From assembly GCA_029207755.1 (NCBI GenBank), contig JARCOQ010000003.1, positions 1,612,001 through 1,676,000 on the forward strand: a DNA stretch of 64,000 nt, given 5' to 3'. Shown here piece by piece: positions 24,985 through 38,045 of this stretch. The notes beneath the pieces are model-generated. The model searched no databases, was not told where the DNA came from, and saw only the letters and a program-made list of their open reading frames with translations. Numbering within the stretch: the stretch's first letter is position 1; every line of letters begins with the position of its first letter. The position numbers and the translations under genes are program-made. The stretch is from Chamaea fasciata. Lineage: Eukaryota; Chordata; Aves; Passeriformes; Sylviidae.

Positions 24985-26083
24985 GTGAGTGCCGCACGGG
25001 GAGCCGCCCGTCCCCTCCCGCCGCTGCCCTGGCTGCTCCCCGCCGCTGGCGTTTTAATTTTTAAACGGCTCCGGCTGCCGGCCAAGGGCGGGGGGCGCTG
25101 GCCCGGCGGGCTGGGCGCGGAGGTGACACGGGCTGCTGAGGCGGAGCGGGGCGCTCCTCGCCCCGGGGCTCCCGGGGGACTCCCCCCCGTCCCCGGGGCC
25201 GCTCTGCTTCAGGCAGCCTCCTCTCCGGCTTTGATGCCATCCTAGCCTGACTTCTCGCCAGCTGCGGCCAGCTTGTGCTTCCCTCCATTCCGAACGAAGA
25301 GGCTTTTCCCCCCCGCGCCCAGCGCTGATGCTGCTTTCCTTTCGAAGGAAGAGACCCACCTGGGTTTCTCCTCTCCCTTTTCCACCTCCCTGATGATCAT
25401 TGCTCGGTGCAGGATGGAGAGACATTTCCATTTCAGTATGATGCGGCGAGGAGGATGGGGAATCCTGGGTAGCCAGCAGGGAAATGCCCCTCTTCTCTCG
25501 TCCTCCTCCTCACCCTGGCACAGGCATTCGGGCAGCAGCGCTCCCTTTTCTCTCTGTTCGGCTGATCCTTCTCTTCGGGCATAGAAATGAAAGCGGAAGG
25601 TGTGTGTTAGAGGAAACAACTGTTACACCTTTTGTCATCAAGACAAAGAACTTCATCTCCCCGTGTCCCTCCCCCTTGGGTGCATGTTGGCAGCACCTCA
25701 GCCACTTCGCGTTCCTTCCCGGAGATGCTTCCCAAGGATTCCGCGTGGCCCTGAGCTGCCCTTTTTTTGTGGTGATGGTGTTGTTGCCAGTTACGATGCT
25801 GCCGCTAATGGGATATGTTGATGTGTTTCCGAACAGTCTCGTGGTTCGAATTCCTGCGATTGCTGCAGTATTTTTATTTATTTATTTAGTTGGGGTGTGT
25901 GGATGACAAGAGGAAAGGGGGGATGTTCTTGTGGTCGATTGTAGTTTGAAAGGTACGAGGTCACGTGCAATTGCAGCACTTAGTGTGAAGTGTATTAACC
26001 AATGCTTTCTCTCCCTGCCTTATTTGTCTTCCAGTCCTGCAGTCTCCCCTTCATCTGCTGTGAGAAGAATGATGATTCCATGA
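24899..26083 (+). other. Upstream ORF 2 (44 codons, spans the exon 1-exon 2 junction)
   Basis: ATG at 24,899 overlaps the stop of uORF 1. It runs 86 nt to the donor after 24,984. If exon 1 joins the acceptor before 26,035, it continues for 49 nt to TGA at 26,081-26,083, giving 44 residues (start MGSGGADSRLPCG). The stop overlaps the next ATG as ATGA. The call depends on the predicted splice. A second possible acceptor (TGCAG ending at 26,042) would shift the frame. Confidence 0.35.
24985..26034 (+). other. EHBP1 intron 1
   Basis: This 1,050-bp intron is bounded by GTGAGT at 24,985 and by TTTGTCTTCCAG ending at 26,034, with a long pyrimidine tract (CTTTCTCTCCCTGCC) before it. Its first 250 bp still belong to the CpG island. 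No internal exon is evident. Confidence 0.6.
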
Positions 26084-26344
26084 GAGAACTTCCTTTCCAT
26101 TGCCTGCCTACTGCTCCTGCATGCTGCTCCTGGCCGGTGATGAGCCGTTCTGCCAGGCTGGGATTTACCCTGAGGAGGGGAGAGGCAGAATATGAATTGT
26201 AGACATCCTCCCAAGCTCCTCACACACTCTTTTTACTGTGTCTGTATATAAATCTGCGAGCATCAAAGCACACACGCTCTTTGAAACCTTCGTCGGCGTT
26301 CGCTCAGTTGCTGCTGGGGGAGAGGACTGGGCTTTCTCACCACC
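26035..26344 (+). other. EHBP1 exon 2, 5' untranslated part with two more upstream ORFs
   Basis: It follows the acceptor at 26,033-26,034. uORF 3 runs from ATG 26,080 to TAG 26,202 (40 codons, start MRELPFHCLPT). uORF 4 runs from ATG 26,192 to TAA 26,251 (19 codons) and overlaps uORF 3 in another frame. No further ATG occurs before the main start. A TGA at 26,282-26,284 is in frame with the main ATG, so the EHBP1 protein cannot begin earlier in this exon. Confidence 0.65.
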
Positions 26345-26448
26345 ATGGCTTCAGTTTGGAAAAGGCTGCAGCGTGTTGGGAAACATGCATCCAAGTTCCA
26401 GTTCGTGGCCTCTTACCAGGAGCTGATGGTGGAGTGCACCAAAAAATG
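26345..26448 (+). CDS. EHBP1: EHBP1 first coding segment (residues 1-34 and part of codon 35)
   Basis: The translation starts MASVWKRLQRVGKHASKF and continues through ELMVECTKK. I recognise this as the extreme N terminus of vertebrate EHBP1, and it appears identical to the mammalian protein as I remember it. The ATG sits in CACCATGG, a near-ideal Kozak context, and an in-frame TGA lies 61 nt upstream. The segment ends in phase 2 at the donor GTAAGG (GT 26,449-26,450), splitting codon 35 (Trp). EHBP1 is a cytoplasmic adaptor with an N-terminal C2-type domain, NPF motifs for EHD proteins, a calponin-homology domain for actin, and a C-terminal bMERB domain for Rab8-family GTPases. It couples endocytic recycling to the actin cytoskeleton. 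Only the start of the C2-type domain is encoded here. Confidence 0.97.
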
Positions 26449-29400
26449 GTAAGGAGCAGCTCTTGTTGCTGTAAAAAAAAAACACGATGGAGAAAGTTGC
26501 TGGTGCTGAAATAGGAAGGATGTTGCTCAGTGTGTGTTGTGTGGTAGGCGCACTGCTCTTGCATCCCCTTACCCTCTCTTGCCAGCCCACTGCAGGAGCA
26601 GCTGCTTGTCTCTCTCAGTGGGTGCTGCCTTTGCTGCATGGTTACCCTGGACCCGCTGGGTTTGTTCTGTACTGTTGATTTTCTGGGCTGGCTCTGTTTT
26701 TACCTTGCAGAGGAGGGCACGTTTGTTAGCTCACAGTTGTGACTTGGTGTGGGTTTGGTTGTTGGTTTTGGGTTTTTGCTGAGGCTTTTTTGTTTTTATT
26801 TTATTTTTTTTTTACTATTTCCCATGAGCTCTTTTCCAACTTGATGATGCTGAGGGTGATCTGCTGACACTTGTGTTGTTTGATGGAGGCATTGGAGACC
26901 AGTCCTGGTCATGGGACATACAGCTTGGATGCCCATTTTGATTTTTGACTTCCTTACCTGAGCAGGTCATGTTTCTCCTCCTTTTCCATTTTTCCATTCC
27001 ATCTTTTAACAGGAAGGGGCAAGAGGCAGGTCCTTGGGAATTGCCTTGAGGTGTTTATTTGGTCAGACAGGACTTTTGGGCAGTGGTGGTCCAGTTGGAT
27101 GGCTTTGGAGCTGATTAGACAGCAGCTAGTGGTGTGGGTCTGGCACATCATCTTTCCTTAAGCAAAATAAGCTTAAATAAATCTGCTAGGCAAGACTAGA
27201 AGCAGCTTTTAAATAGGCAGGGGAAGATGTCCATTATATAAATACTTAACTGCTGCTTTATATGTTTGGAATATTGATATTACTGACATAATTCCTCACG
27301 TTAGCATGTAGTGTCAGGGGATGAGGAAAATACTTTCCAGGCCTCGTGGGCTGAGATGTTCAAATTGCCTTGTAATAAACTGCAGCCTCCTTTCTAATAT
27401 TTGGCCTTTCTTCTTGTTGGCAAGTTTGGCACTTGCATTGGCTGCTTTCACTGGTTATGAGTAATTGCCTCTGCATATTTCAGTTCTGTCTCTTGGAGTA
27501 GGAAATCTCTGTCAAAAATGCTGGAACGCTGCTCTGTCTTAAAGGAGCGGGTTAAAGGTTTTGGATTTTTTTTTTAGCAAGTTGTCTTCATGCCTAGAAT
27601 GTTTAAGAAACAGAATTGTTCTGGAAGATGAACTTGCTTTCAGAGAGTAAAGCACAAATGGAAACATTTGTAGAGGTTGAAAGAGGATGTCCTGATGATC
27701 TCATGGGATCTGCTGTCCCAAAGAGGCCCAGGAGTTTTCCACCGTCATTTTAATTGATCAGGTTTATTTCAGCAGTTGGCTTTATGGCTTCTTATATGTT
27801 CTGTTTGCATGAACGAGGCTGGTTTAGGTTTCATTTTCATTTTGAGTCACTCATTGCTGGGAATTTGCAGAATGCTTCAGCACTAAAGTATAAATCCTGC
27901 AGGGGAATGTTTGCATTGGAATTGCAGCTGAGCTTTCCTCGATTTAAGAAAAAGCCATGCACAAAAGTTCTCTTGTGAAATATCTTATTATTTTAGAAAC
28001 AGGCAGCTTGTTGGTTTATCAGGACTGAGAGTGCCCACCTAACAAAATGTCTGTATATAAAGTAGTGAGAGAACCATTCAAAACCTCAGATATGCAACTC
28101 ATTTTTTGCAAAAAGCTCGTCCTTCTGAACCCTCATTTTCCATTCTTGTGTTTAAATATAGACAAGATCAGTGCTTGTGTTGGTCCTTACAAAGGAACAG
28201 TGTGGTGGTGAAATGTGGATGAATTCTAGGAAAAATCACAATAGGGGAAAAACACAACTCACAAAGTCCTTTGACTGTAAGCTTTTTCATTCTGCTTCCT
28301 GTTATTTCGAGAACCTTAACCAAAAAAAATGTACTTTGGGGCATGCAACCTAAAATATTACACTGCTGCTGTAAATCCGACTCCCTAAGTCAAGGGTTAA
28401 ATATTTACGTACTTTGAGAGCCTTCAACTCAGTGTTTCAGTAACTTTGGAGAAGATACAGTTCCTGTGCATGCCAGCAGGATCACTGCCTCGTCTGTTGC
28501 TGAGTCTTGCCTCTTGAGCTTGGCCCATGTGAGAACAAAACACCAGAAATGAACTCCATATGCTGCTCTTGCTGAGAGCACTCAATGTATATTAAGTGTC
28601 GGTGGCTGTAGCCTGCAGTTTGTTTGATTGAAATGCAGTAAGCAGTGAGTTATTTTAATGGACTGGCATTTTAACAACGCAGTGTTTCTGGAGGAAAAGA
28701 ATGCTCCATTCATATTTTAAAGTAAATGACAACACAGCCATAAACACACTGGAACTGAGAAGTGTCTGTGAGCGAGGAGGGTTGGGCATGACCAAAGCAG
28801 GCTGTGTGGCTCTTTGTGAGCTGCTGTCTTCGGTTGGCTTTGCATTTGTCTGACTCTTCAGAAAAGAAGATTCCAACAAATTCTTGTGCGTTAGGATGTT
28901 TCTGTGCTGGTTGCGGATGGTTTGCAAGGTTGGGTGAATTTCTGGATGGCCTTAATGCTCTTCGTTTCCCCTGGACCTGGGTGGATTGGAGTTTTTGTTT
29001 GCTTTTGGTTTTGCCTTTTAAACTTAGTCTTCAAAATAGCTCCTGCTCTTTTTTTTTTTTTTTCCTCTCACATTCTCCTGGCACTGCGAGAAGTTGCCAC
29101 TGCTGTGGTGTTGCTGCTTCACTTTTTTAAAGGATTATCTCTAGGTGCAGCAGAATTTGGCCAGGTTGGGCTGAAACCTTTCCTTGCTTTTTCTCCCGGC
29201 TATAATTGCTGATTCTTTGTCCCTGCCAGTGGTTACAGACAGCCACTCTCAAATGATTGCTTTTCATTGCTGGTGTGTTTGGGGGAGATGGGTGGTGATG
29301 GAGTGTCCAGTGTTGTCACTGTTCCTTATTTTTCAGATAATTAACAGGACTGAGTCACTTCTGTGGCATTTTGGCAGCTCCCACTGACCCAGACCTAATT

Positions 29401-32194
29401 ATTGTGGCTGCTCAGTACCTTTGAAGCATTGAACACTTGGTTTATTTAGAACCTTTCATTAGAAATAAATAAACAGATGTAGTCTTGGTCTTTAATATGG
29501 ATTAGTGACTCCTGCTACTGCCAAAACATAGTACTTTGCAGTAATCATGTGTGTAGTTGATATTTTTTTTTTGAGAGGTGCCTGCTTGAAAGTGCTGGAG
29601 TGTATCATCCTCTGTTTCCCCTTGCACTAAGCTGGGGCAGCTCAGGATTTTCCACACAGCCTCACCAGTGACCTGACAGGACCACGTGGGACAGGGGGGA
29701 GTTAATTCAGTGCTCATCCTCACTGAATAGAGACAGAAATCAGCCTCATTGATTTTCCTGCAGTGCTGTATTTCCTCTCTGTGCTCTCAGGACAGAGGGG
29801 TGTGATCCCTGGCAGGTGGAATGCTGCGCCTTGTGCAGGGGACCCACTCCAGTTGCCTGGGCATTGGTGCCAGGCCCTGTTTGGGATGTCTCTGGGTTTG
29901 CTGGCAGCCTGAAGCAGCCCAGGTCTCCTGTTGGTCCTGGTCAGGCTGCCAGCCTGGCCTGTGTCCCTCTCTTGTGCAGGTCTCTGTTTGGAGTGGAGGC
30001 TTGTCTGAGATCCAGGCTCAGCAGAGGAGGAAAATTCTCCTTTGGCCCAGAGATCACTTCAAGTACTTGGACCTTTAGAGCAGTTTTATAGAGCTGCTGG
30101 AGCTAAACACTTGAGCTCTTTAGGGTGGCTTTTTTTGTTTCCTCATTGTTGTGTGCTGTCTCACGAGTCAAGGACTCAGCAGAGGCTTCAGATGTGATAT
30201 TGACTGGCTTCCACAGAGAATGGCTGAACTTAGAGAGTTGGGGTTGTTCCTGACTTGTCATTGTTCTCTGGATGCTTTTATGGGCTAGAAAGCCGCTCAC
30301 CTGAACACAGGTGCTGGAAAAGAGTAAACACAGAGGGGTTTATACAGGATTTGTGTTCAGGAGTTGCTTCAGAGAGAAAGAAACACGTTATTTTTGTCCA
30401 ATGTTTGTGATGTCTGCCATCTCTTACATGAGCTGCTTTGCTTTTAAATCCTGCTCACAAATACAGGGAGCCACGATGTTCAAAAGGGTTAAACTTTTCA
30501 CGTGTTCAGAAGCTTTAGCTGAAGACAGGCTTCAAATCCATGAGGCAACTTGCCTGTTTTTATATCGATTAGGTATGGTCTGGAGTAGGTTCTCTCTTTT
30601 CAAAAACCCATATTTCTCTTTAGGAAATGAAGCAAGACCTAATCTTTTTTTCTCTCTCTCTCTTTTTTTTTTTTTTTTTTTTTTTTTCCAAAAGGCTTTA
30701 GCCATCTGTTTTTCTCTTCCATTGTAGTTTCATAACTGGATGCTGCAGGAATCTTAAGATTTGGCATGCATTGTGCATGGGAGAGAAATGAGCTTTGTGA
30801 GATTGCAGGGTACACACTGACGTGCTTGCCTTCTGCTTCTGCTTTCCAGCAAACCCAGCAGTGCCCAGGGCCACCACAACAACTGGGTTTAACTGGTGGA
30901 ATCCTGCCTGGTGTCAGGCTGTCACGTTGCTCTATTAATTTCCTTGCTTTGCACGGTTGTTAGAGGGGATTTCATGAGTACCTCGGTGCATTTGGCTGGA
31001 AAGGATGATCATACTGAATCTCTTTGAATTAGTTGGTGCTGCTGTGTCCTGGGCTTGCTCTGCCGAGTTTTGGATCACATTGGGGTGATACAGGTGTACT
31101 GTAGCTTATATAACTTGTGCACCATGCCATTTCTGCTGTGTTTTATCTTCTCCTCTTCTCAAGGAAATTGTGCTCTGTCCTTACACCTCTTATTAGTGAT
31201 TCCACTCGAAATAATCTCCATTTACAAATAGACTTCAGCATTTTCTTTGCCATTCATCTCTGGTTTTGACTGAGGATTTTTTTTGAGGGCTTGAATTGTG
31301 TGTCAAACATCCTCTTTCCAAATAATCACCACCAGCTGCCTTACAGCTGTCTCCCCCCTTTCTTCCTGCAGTCAATTAAAACACATTTACTGTCCACACA
31401 CAAAAGCAATTCTCCTCTGTCATTTTGCATCTCTCTCCTTTGTATCAAAAAGAAAATCCTTCACTGCAGAAACCTCGATTTGCTGCTGTGGACTCTGCCT
31501 GGCTTCTGCCAGGCGGTTATCTACCAATCCCAACCCTTCCCTGCCTTGCCAAACTCCCCTCCCAGCCCTTTTTTACAGCTTCAGGTCTGTTCCATGGACC
31601 AGGAGTTAGGGATTTCTCATCAGAGTTGCTGGCTGCATAAAGGAATTTCAGTAGGAAAGGTGCAAGGGTGTTTGTGAAGTTTTTGTTGCTTTCCTTAGGT
31701 TGTCAGTGCTGCACGTTTATTTCTGTTTGCAGCAATGTTTTAAGAGTGCTTGTGACTCTGTGTCCAGTTCCTAAAAGAATGCACTGAGAGATGCAGGCAC
31801 GAGGTTTAGTACCTGTAGGGTAGAAATGCTTGGCATAAATACTTGTTCTGAATTCTGTCTCTCAAAGACACATTTCTTTTCAACAATTCCTCGTCTCCTG
31901 TCCTAGCAGTAACAAAACCAATTAGCAAAAGCAGAAAATGTTCGATTAAATTTCATTTTAATGGTCAGTTCGAGTGGTGAAGATATCTCCCCGAATGAAT
32001 AAAATACACTTACTTAACTTCTAGCATAGCTTTACTTTTCGAGAGAGAAACTGTGTGTGCACATAACTTCTTCCCAGAGCTTACGGAGCAAATCAAACCT
32101 CGCTCTGTCCCTGCAGGCACTGTGGTGCACACAGTGCAGTAAAGAACCTTGGGCTGTTCATTTGAACCCAGTGGACTTGAACTGCAGTAAAAAT

Positions 32195-32220
32195 TTATAT
32201 ATATATATATATATATATAT
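32195..32220. repeat. (TA)13 microsatellite, with (GT)8 nearby
   Basis: Thirteen TA repeats lie within EHBP1 intron 2. A separate (GT)8 run lies at 32,552-32,567. Both are ordinary dinucleotide repeats. Confidence 0.95.
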
Positions 32221-35200
32221 TTTAAGGGTTGGATCCTGGTGAATATTCTTTCAAGCTCTTTGTGCTATGAGGTGAAATAAAATGAAATCTTATGGCATTG
32301 TGTAGGCCTCGTATGAGCTGAGGCTGCCATCTCTCAGGCTGTGTAGTGCCAGTCTGTTGCTTCAATTAGTTTTTAATTGGTTGGAGAGAGCTGAAGTCCC
32401 TTTCACAGTCGAGTGTGAATGAGGAGAGGAGGAGGAGGAGGAGGCTGGTAATGTTGACTAAATCTGAGGAAACTCTTCTTATAAAACAAACCCTTCAGCT
32501 AGGGTAGCACACGCATTCTGCTTGGGTGGCTTTCTCAGAATCTGGGGGCGGGTGTGTGTGTGTGTGTTTATTTACTTCCAAAAGCTTTCCCGGCTTGCTC
32601 TGAGGACAGTGTGTGAAGTGTGTGTTTGTTTCCCTTGCCCCTTTCCCTCCTTGGGGTAGAAGCTGGCCCTGGCAGGCTGTTTTCTACCTCGTGGGGACAC
32701 TCCTGGAGCTGCCCTGCGCACAAAGTCTGTCTTGTGTGTCCTGGAGTGGACTCTGAGACGCAGGAACTGCGCGGATGAACTTTTGTTCCTTATTTTAACA
32801 TACGCTCGGAGCAGGAGGGGAAATAAAGCTGTCCTTGTTTTCCTCCCCTTGTCTTTATTTGAAAAATGTCTTTCTGCAGTTTCTCTAAGTGCACCAGAGC
32901 CTCTCCTGGGGAAGCTGTGTGTTTTGGCAGTGGAGCCAGAGGGTAGCTGTGGCTTTTGGCACCTGGAGAGGCATTGCAGGGATTTGGGAGCTGTGGGTTA
33001 GGAACGAGCTAAAATTAGCAGAACCATAACTAACATTGCTATTGTCTCTGACTCATGAGGTTCTCTGGATTCAGGAGTGGAGCTGGATGTCACTGTCCCT
33101 GTTCTGCCCTGGAGCAGGGGCAGGGTGACACTGAGTCTGCCAGGTGTGTTGGGATTAAGTGGCATCAAACTTCAGCTCCCATTTGTGAGGTGAGCGTGAG
33201 GAGCTGAGGAGCAGGCACACCTCCCTTATGCTGCCCTGATGCAATGGGGAGGAAAATCTGCCAGAGCACCGAGATGAGACACAGCTGCAGGCAAGAGCAT
33301 CTTCGAGTGCTCCAGCTAAATCACCCAGCTCCTGAGTCAGTGCCCTGTGCTGTCACTGTAGGCCTTCAGAGCGCACAAGCTTTTGAGATGAATCAGAAGT
33401 GCATGCCCTTCTGAACCGCGGTTTCTAGCTGCCTGCAAACCTGTAAAGATGAGCAGGGCAGAAGTAATTCTCATTTGCCTGTTGAGGCTCTCTTTGTAGT
33501 GGAGAGTCTTTACTGGGGCTTCTTTCTGTTTCTGATTTATTATTATTTAAGGGGACTTTCTTGAGGATTACTCCGAAGCTCTGGGCAGGCTGTGCAGCTG
33601 TTTCCACTGTCTGCAGCCGCTGAGCTGCAGTTTCTGTGGCCGTGCGTATTTATTTTAGCACAAACTGAGTTTGGGGTTTGTGTGCACGCTCCTGCAGCCG
33701 TTCTGTGGGCTTTGTTTTGGGTGAGCTGCTGGATCAGCTCAACAAGCAGCTCTGACCTTTCGTTTCTGATGGATCCGTTTGGAAAAACGACTTCGGTGCT
33801 GACCAAACATCACAAGGGCAAAATGGTCTAGTTCCAGGAACGACTGAATGACAGCAATCCCGGGTATTTCAAGACTCTCTCCTACCACATCAGTTTTGGC
33901 TCCTGCTGATTTCCTGTGTGCCACCTCCACAAGCACCTGTAATGAGCACTCACCCTTCGTGTTCAGCGGCTGCTGTTCTCACCCAAGAAGTGCTTTTTGC
34001 TGTAGGACGGGTCAGAGCTGTCTGGGGCTGCCCTGGTGGGAGATGTGGCTTCTGATGGGCGTGCAGCTTCGCTGAGAGCTTGCATTCATCTGCTCCTGTT
34101 GGGACAAGCCCCATCACCTTTCCCCTAGGCCAGGCAGACAAAAGGCATTCCCTCAGCCAGCCCTTCCATTAGGTGTGTTGCTGTCAGTACCAAAAGCTGT
34201 ATTGAATGGAGTAACTGGAGAATCTGCATCACTGAGTGCAGTTGGCAGCACGTTGTACTCTGCCACTCACCCAGAGTGAAAAAGTGTGGGTTTCTTTGAC
34301 TTTCAGTGCCTGCTCGTTGAGTAAACTCTGAATCCCTTTATGTCGGGACACAGGAAGAGATTGAAAAGAACCAAAAAAAAAGAGCTGTCAAAAACTTCTC
34401 TTTTCCAGCAGAGATCTAACTGGGATCTGTAAATTTCCAAACCAACCTGTTGCTGATTTATCTTTGGTTTATTAGCAGAGGATTAAACCTTGACAACACA
34501 CCCGACACGGTTATAGCTCTGGAGTTACAGCTCTGGCCGTGCTCACAGGTGGGCAAATCTATTTGGCTGAACGTATCTTTTATCAGTTGTGTCTCTTGGA
34601 AAACTGATTTAGTGGTTTGTCATTTCCTGTAGGTTAACTTGAGCAATAGCTGTACAAAGCTGTGAAAAAATTCAAGAGAACAAGGTTTTTAAACTTCTTT
34701 CTCCCTTCAAGAGCAGATCTTACCTGGATTGAGTGCTTGGAGTAAGTGTCTCTTGAGTGAGTGAATTCCCCTTGCATTCCTTCATCTTTGACATGTGAGA
34801 AAATTTTAAGAATGAGAAAGGCCTGACCCATTTTTTTTACCACTTCCTCTCATACCACAAAAATTGGAAGAATTTATAACAGCATTACTTGGTTTTGAGG
34901 CGTATTTAAGGACGGCTTTTGTTTACTGTTAACACTTTTTGAAAGATATTTTTTAAAAATGCAGTGGTGTTTTCACACCCTTTCCCCTCCCCTTTTTGGG
35001 ATTTGTGCACGTGGAAAAGGGAATCATGGGTTGTAAGCTCTGCTTTTATTTTTTTTGTTTGTTGGTGGGGTTTTTTTGTCTTCACTGCTAAGATGGTTGA
35101 ATTTCTTCTCTGTAGATGGCAAGTTTTCTGCTGTGTTGTTGGTTTTGAACCTTGGGCTTCTCCCTTATTTTTAGCGTTGCTTCACAGAGGGGAAAAGGTT

Positions 35201-35753
35201 TTTTTTTGTGATGTTAAAACACGCCTGAGTTTTCAGTCTGGCCAGCAAATTCAGCGTTGCATCGGAAAGTTTCAGCAGGCAATTTCAACTTAGCTTTGCA
35301 GGGGTGGAAACCTCCAGCAATTATTTCTGTGCCTCTGGACAGGAGAGAGGAGCCTTGGTCAGACCCTGTGGCAGGTAAAAATCCAGCAGCTTCACCTTTT
35401 ATTAGACAGTGGAGGATCTGCAAGGGCAAAAGCTGTGCCCAGCTTCTTTCCCTGTGCCTGCAAGCAGGGTTGGTGGCAGTTTGTGCTTCCATGTGGCCAT
35501 TTGTGCAGTGTATTTTTGGAGCAGGGAGCTGCTAGATACATTTCTGTGTTTCTCTGCTCCCCATCTGTTCCTGGAGCCACCTCCTGCTCTGGCTGCCTCG
35601 CGAGAAGCTGCATTGCAAGGGAAAGATGGCAGTGAAAGCAGGCGTTACCTGCTGTCCTGCTTTAGGGCAGATTTGGGAGGAAACCTCTGAATGGCGTCCC
35701 TCTAGGAAGCAAACCCAAATTGGTCCAGGAAAAAAAAAAATCTCCTCAGAGAA

Positions 35754-36620
35754 AAGTGGAAAAAAGTATTTATTCAACAAAGTGCTTACAAGCATAAAAA
35801 ATGATAATATGAAACAGTAAAACCTCTCATTGTTCCAAAGTGAGATGGCGAACTCAGAATGTCTTTGCCATGGGTTGTAGCTCAGCTCTCCCTGTCTCTT
35901 ATCAGTCCCTCCTGTGCTGGAAAATGCTGTCCTGGGCTCCAGAGGGCTGCAGGTGTGAGATCCAGGTGTCTCTCTGGGTTTTTCAGTCCAGGACAGGTTT
36001 AAACAGTCCCAAGAAAGAGAAAAAACAGTCCAGGGAACTTCTCTGCCTCAGCTAGTTAAACTGACTAAAAGCACAGGAGACCTCTGTCCTGCTGTCTGTC
36101 CGTGCCACAGAGAACACAGTCCAGGAGAAGAATACAGGGGAGTAAGAGAAGTTTCTTCCCCTCTTAGCTCTCAGAACCAGTCTGAAAGGTGCAGGATTTA
36201 ATATACAGCATAACCAGAACAGGCAATTGGGGATACAAACATCACAGCGTCACCCCAGGACGCACATACATGGAAGTCAGGGGTGGAACCAGGGTGACAT
36301 GAGCTTACATCGACTTAATGAACCCATGGAGCAACAGAAGGTCACAGATATTGCCGTGTTGCTGCAAGGATCCACAGGGGAGAAGCTTTTCTCACCATCT
36401 AATGCTCTGGTGACAAGCTCTCCTGGGGTGTCACAACTTCAGCATTGCTGCTGGTGGCTGATGTTGTAGTGGCAGGTGACAGTGCAGTCCCTTGTCTCCT
36501 CTCCTGGTGCCCTGCTGGAAAGAGGAATATGGACATTTTTGCCCATAGATTCAGTCTTCTCGTCTGGAGTGGACCCTGACAAAGCATGGACAGTACACAA
36601 AGCCCGCTTCCTCCCGGGGA
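35754..36620 (-). mobile_element. Possible reverse-orientation LTR or other interspersed repeat
   Basis: The block differs in texture from its surroundings. It begins with AAAGTATTTATTCAACAAAG (the complement of an AATAAA signal) and continues with several CAGTCC-containing phrases (near 35,985, 36,006, 36,027 and 36,118). It then has GC-richer, LTR-like text up to about 36,620. No terminal repeats or target duplication were resolved. It could also be unique intronic DNA. Confidence 0.22.
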
Positions 36621-38045
36621 ATAAAAATGCTGACTTCAGTAAATGAACTTATTTCAGCCAAATTTGTTCTTAGGGAACTATATCATGTGCTTTAGGGGGA
36701 AGAGCAACACTACTGCTTTTAGCAACAGCTGTTAAAAGGAGGGTGCTTAACTTGACCTGCAGTTAATGGTAAAGTCAACAAATTGAAATTTAAAAAAAAA
36801 AGGAAGTGTTCCTGAGCTAAAGGAAGACTGCAATTAATCCGGATTTGGTTGTGTTCACCTCATTGTGAGAATTGTCAGTACCTCTCATGGTTGGGTTTTA
36901 TTGATGGGATGTAACTCCTTACACTGAACATCCCTTCCAGCAAAGAAGTTGAGGTGGGGAGATGTTTCTAGAGGCTGGGAACATGTGACAAAGAAGCATC
37001 ACCTGTGCATAATAAGTACAAATACACAGTTCAAGACGTGGAGTGTATGTATAAAATCATTGTCTGTGATGGAACCATTTTTAGGGGATGGAAAGCCTGG
37101 ATGCTGATGGTGAATAGGAACAGGACTGGCTGTTGATGGTGAGGGACAAACTTTGTCCACCCTTGGTTACCCTGGGAGATTCCAGGTGTGTGCACATGGG
37201 CTGAGCAGGGCCAGAAATCTCCCTTTCCTTACAACCTCAAGCCTTCTTGCTGGTAAATTAAGTAACTTTGCCACAGTGAAGCTTTTTATGTTACTGAAGT
37301 ACTCAAAATCGTAGCAGGCCCCCGGGCCTTTGTTCTCCCATTGAGTACAATCCCCATAATCAGCTGTAATCAGATTTTTGTGTTTTATTCAGCCAAATGA
37401 CCCAGGCCGTGGAAAATTCTTACACCCTTTTGAAAATGGGAACTCACAGTATCACCCTGAACTTTCAGACTTGATTTTGCTGAGGAAGCAACGCGCACAT
37501 GTGTGTGTGTGCTTGGACCTTGTCTGCAGGCAGCAGCTCCGGTGTTTTACTGTGCCTGAGCAATCACACATGTCGCACAAAATCCCTTTGGCTTTGCCGA
37601 ACAGATGTGAGTGCCTCACTTTCATAATTCGTGGTAATCGCTGTTCTTTCAGAAACTGTTTTAAAAGAGAGGTTCCGTCTTCTCTGGGTGACTGCTGATT
37701 AGGATTTCACCTCTTTTTGAGTGTGATAGTAGCAGTCATACAGTGAACGAAGAAAACTAAATTTAAAGGGAATTCTTTTCTGTGCTGACTGAAAACAGCT
37801 TCATTTAAATGTTTCTACCTTTAGGGCACAGGTAGAGAAAGTCTGGCTATTGATATGATATTAAAAAAAACCCTGAGTATTCTTTTTATAACATTTTCTG
37901 AGACCTACAGCTTTGCAAATAGAACTGCAGTAAGTGCCTTCCTTTGCTCAGAGCAGACTTGATAAATTTTGTGCATTTTTTTTTTCTATTTAGATATTTT
38001 TTTTACTTGGAGGGTGGAATGAAGTCTTTGCTTTTCCTTCTCCTG

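Larger units (their letters stand above)
24110..25230 (+). promoter_or_regulatory. CpG island and promoter of EHBP1
   Basis: About 1.1 kb of very GC-rich, CpG-dense sequence stands out sharply from the AT-rich flanks. It spans the predicted first exon and contains CCAAT boxes, GC boxes and G-rich runs, the usual layout of a broad, TATA-less vertebrate housekeeping-type promoter. A TATA-like TATAGAAT lies at 24,478-24,485 but is too far upstream of the exon to be the obvious core element. Such islands often fire in both directions. No gene was recognised on the - strand, although an upstream antisense transcript is possible. Confidence 0.9.

Noticed and set aside
24531..25085. 184-codon ORF on the - strand in the CpG island
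   Set aside because: GC-rich islands have few stops. The translation is Arg/Ala/Pro-rich without a domain and antisense to the promoter and exon 1.
26828..26856. TCTTTTCCAACTTGATGATG resembles a CR1 3' end
   Set aside because: Only about 25 bases match and there is no supporting upstream CR1 sequence. It is too short to call.
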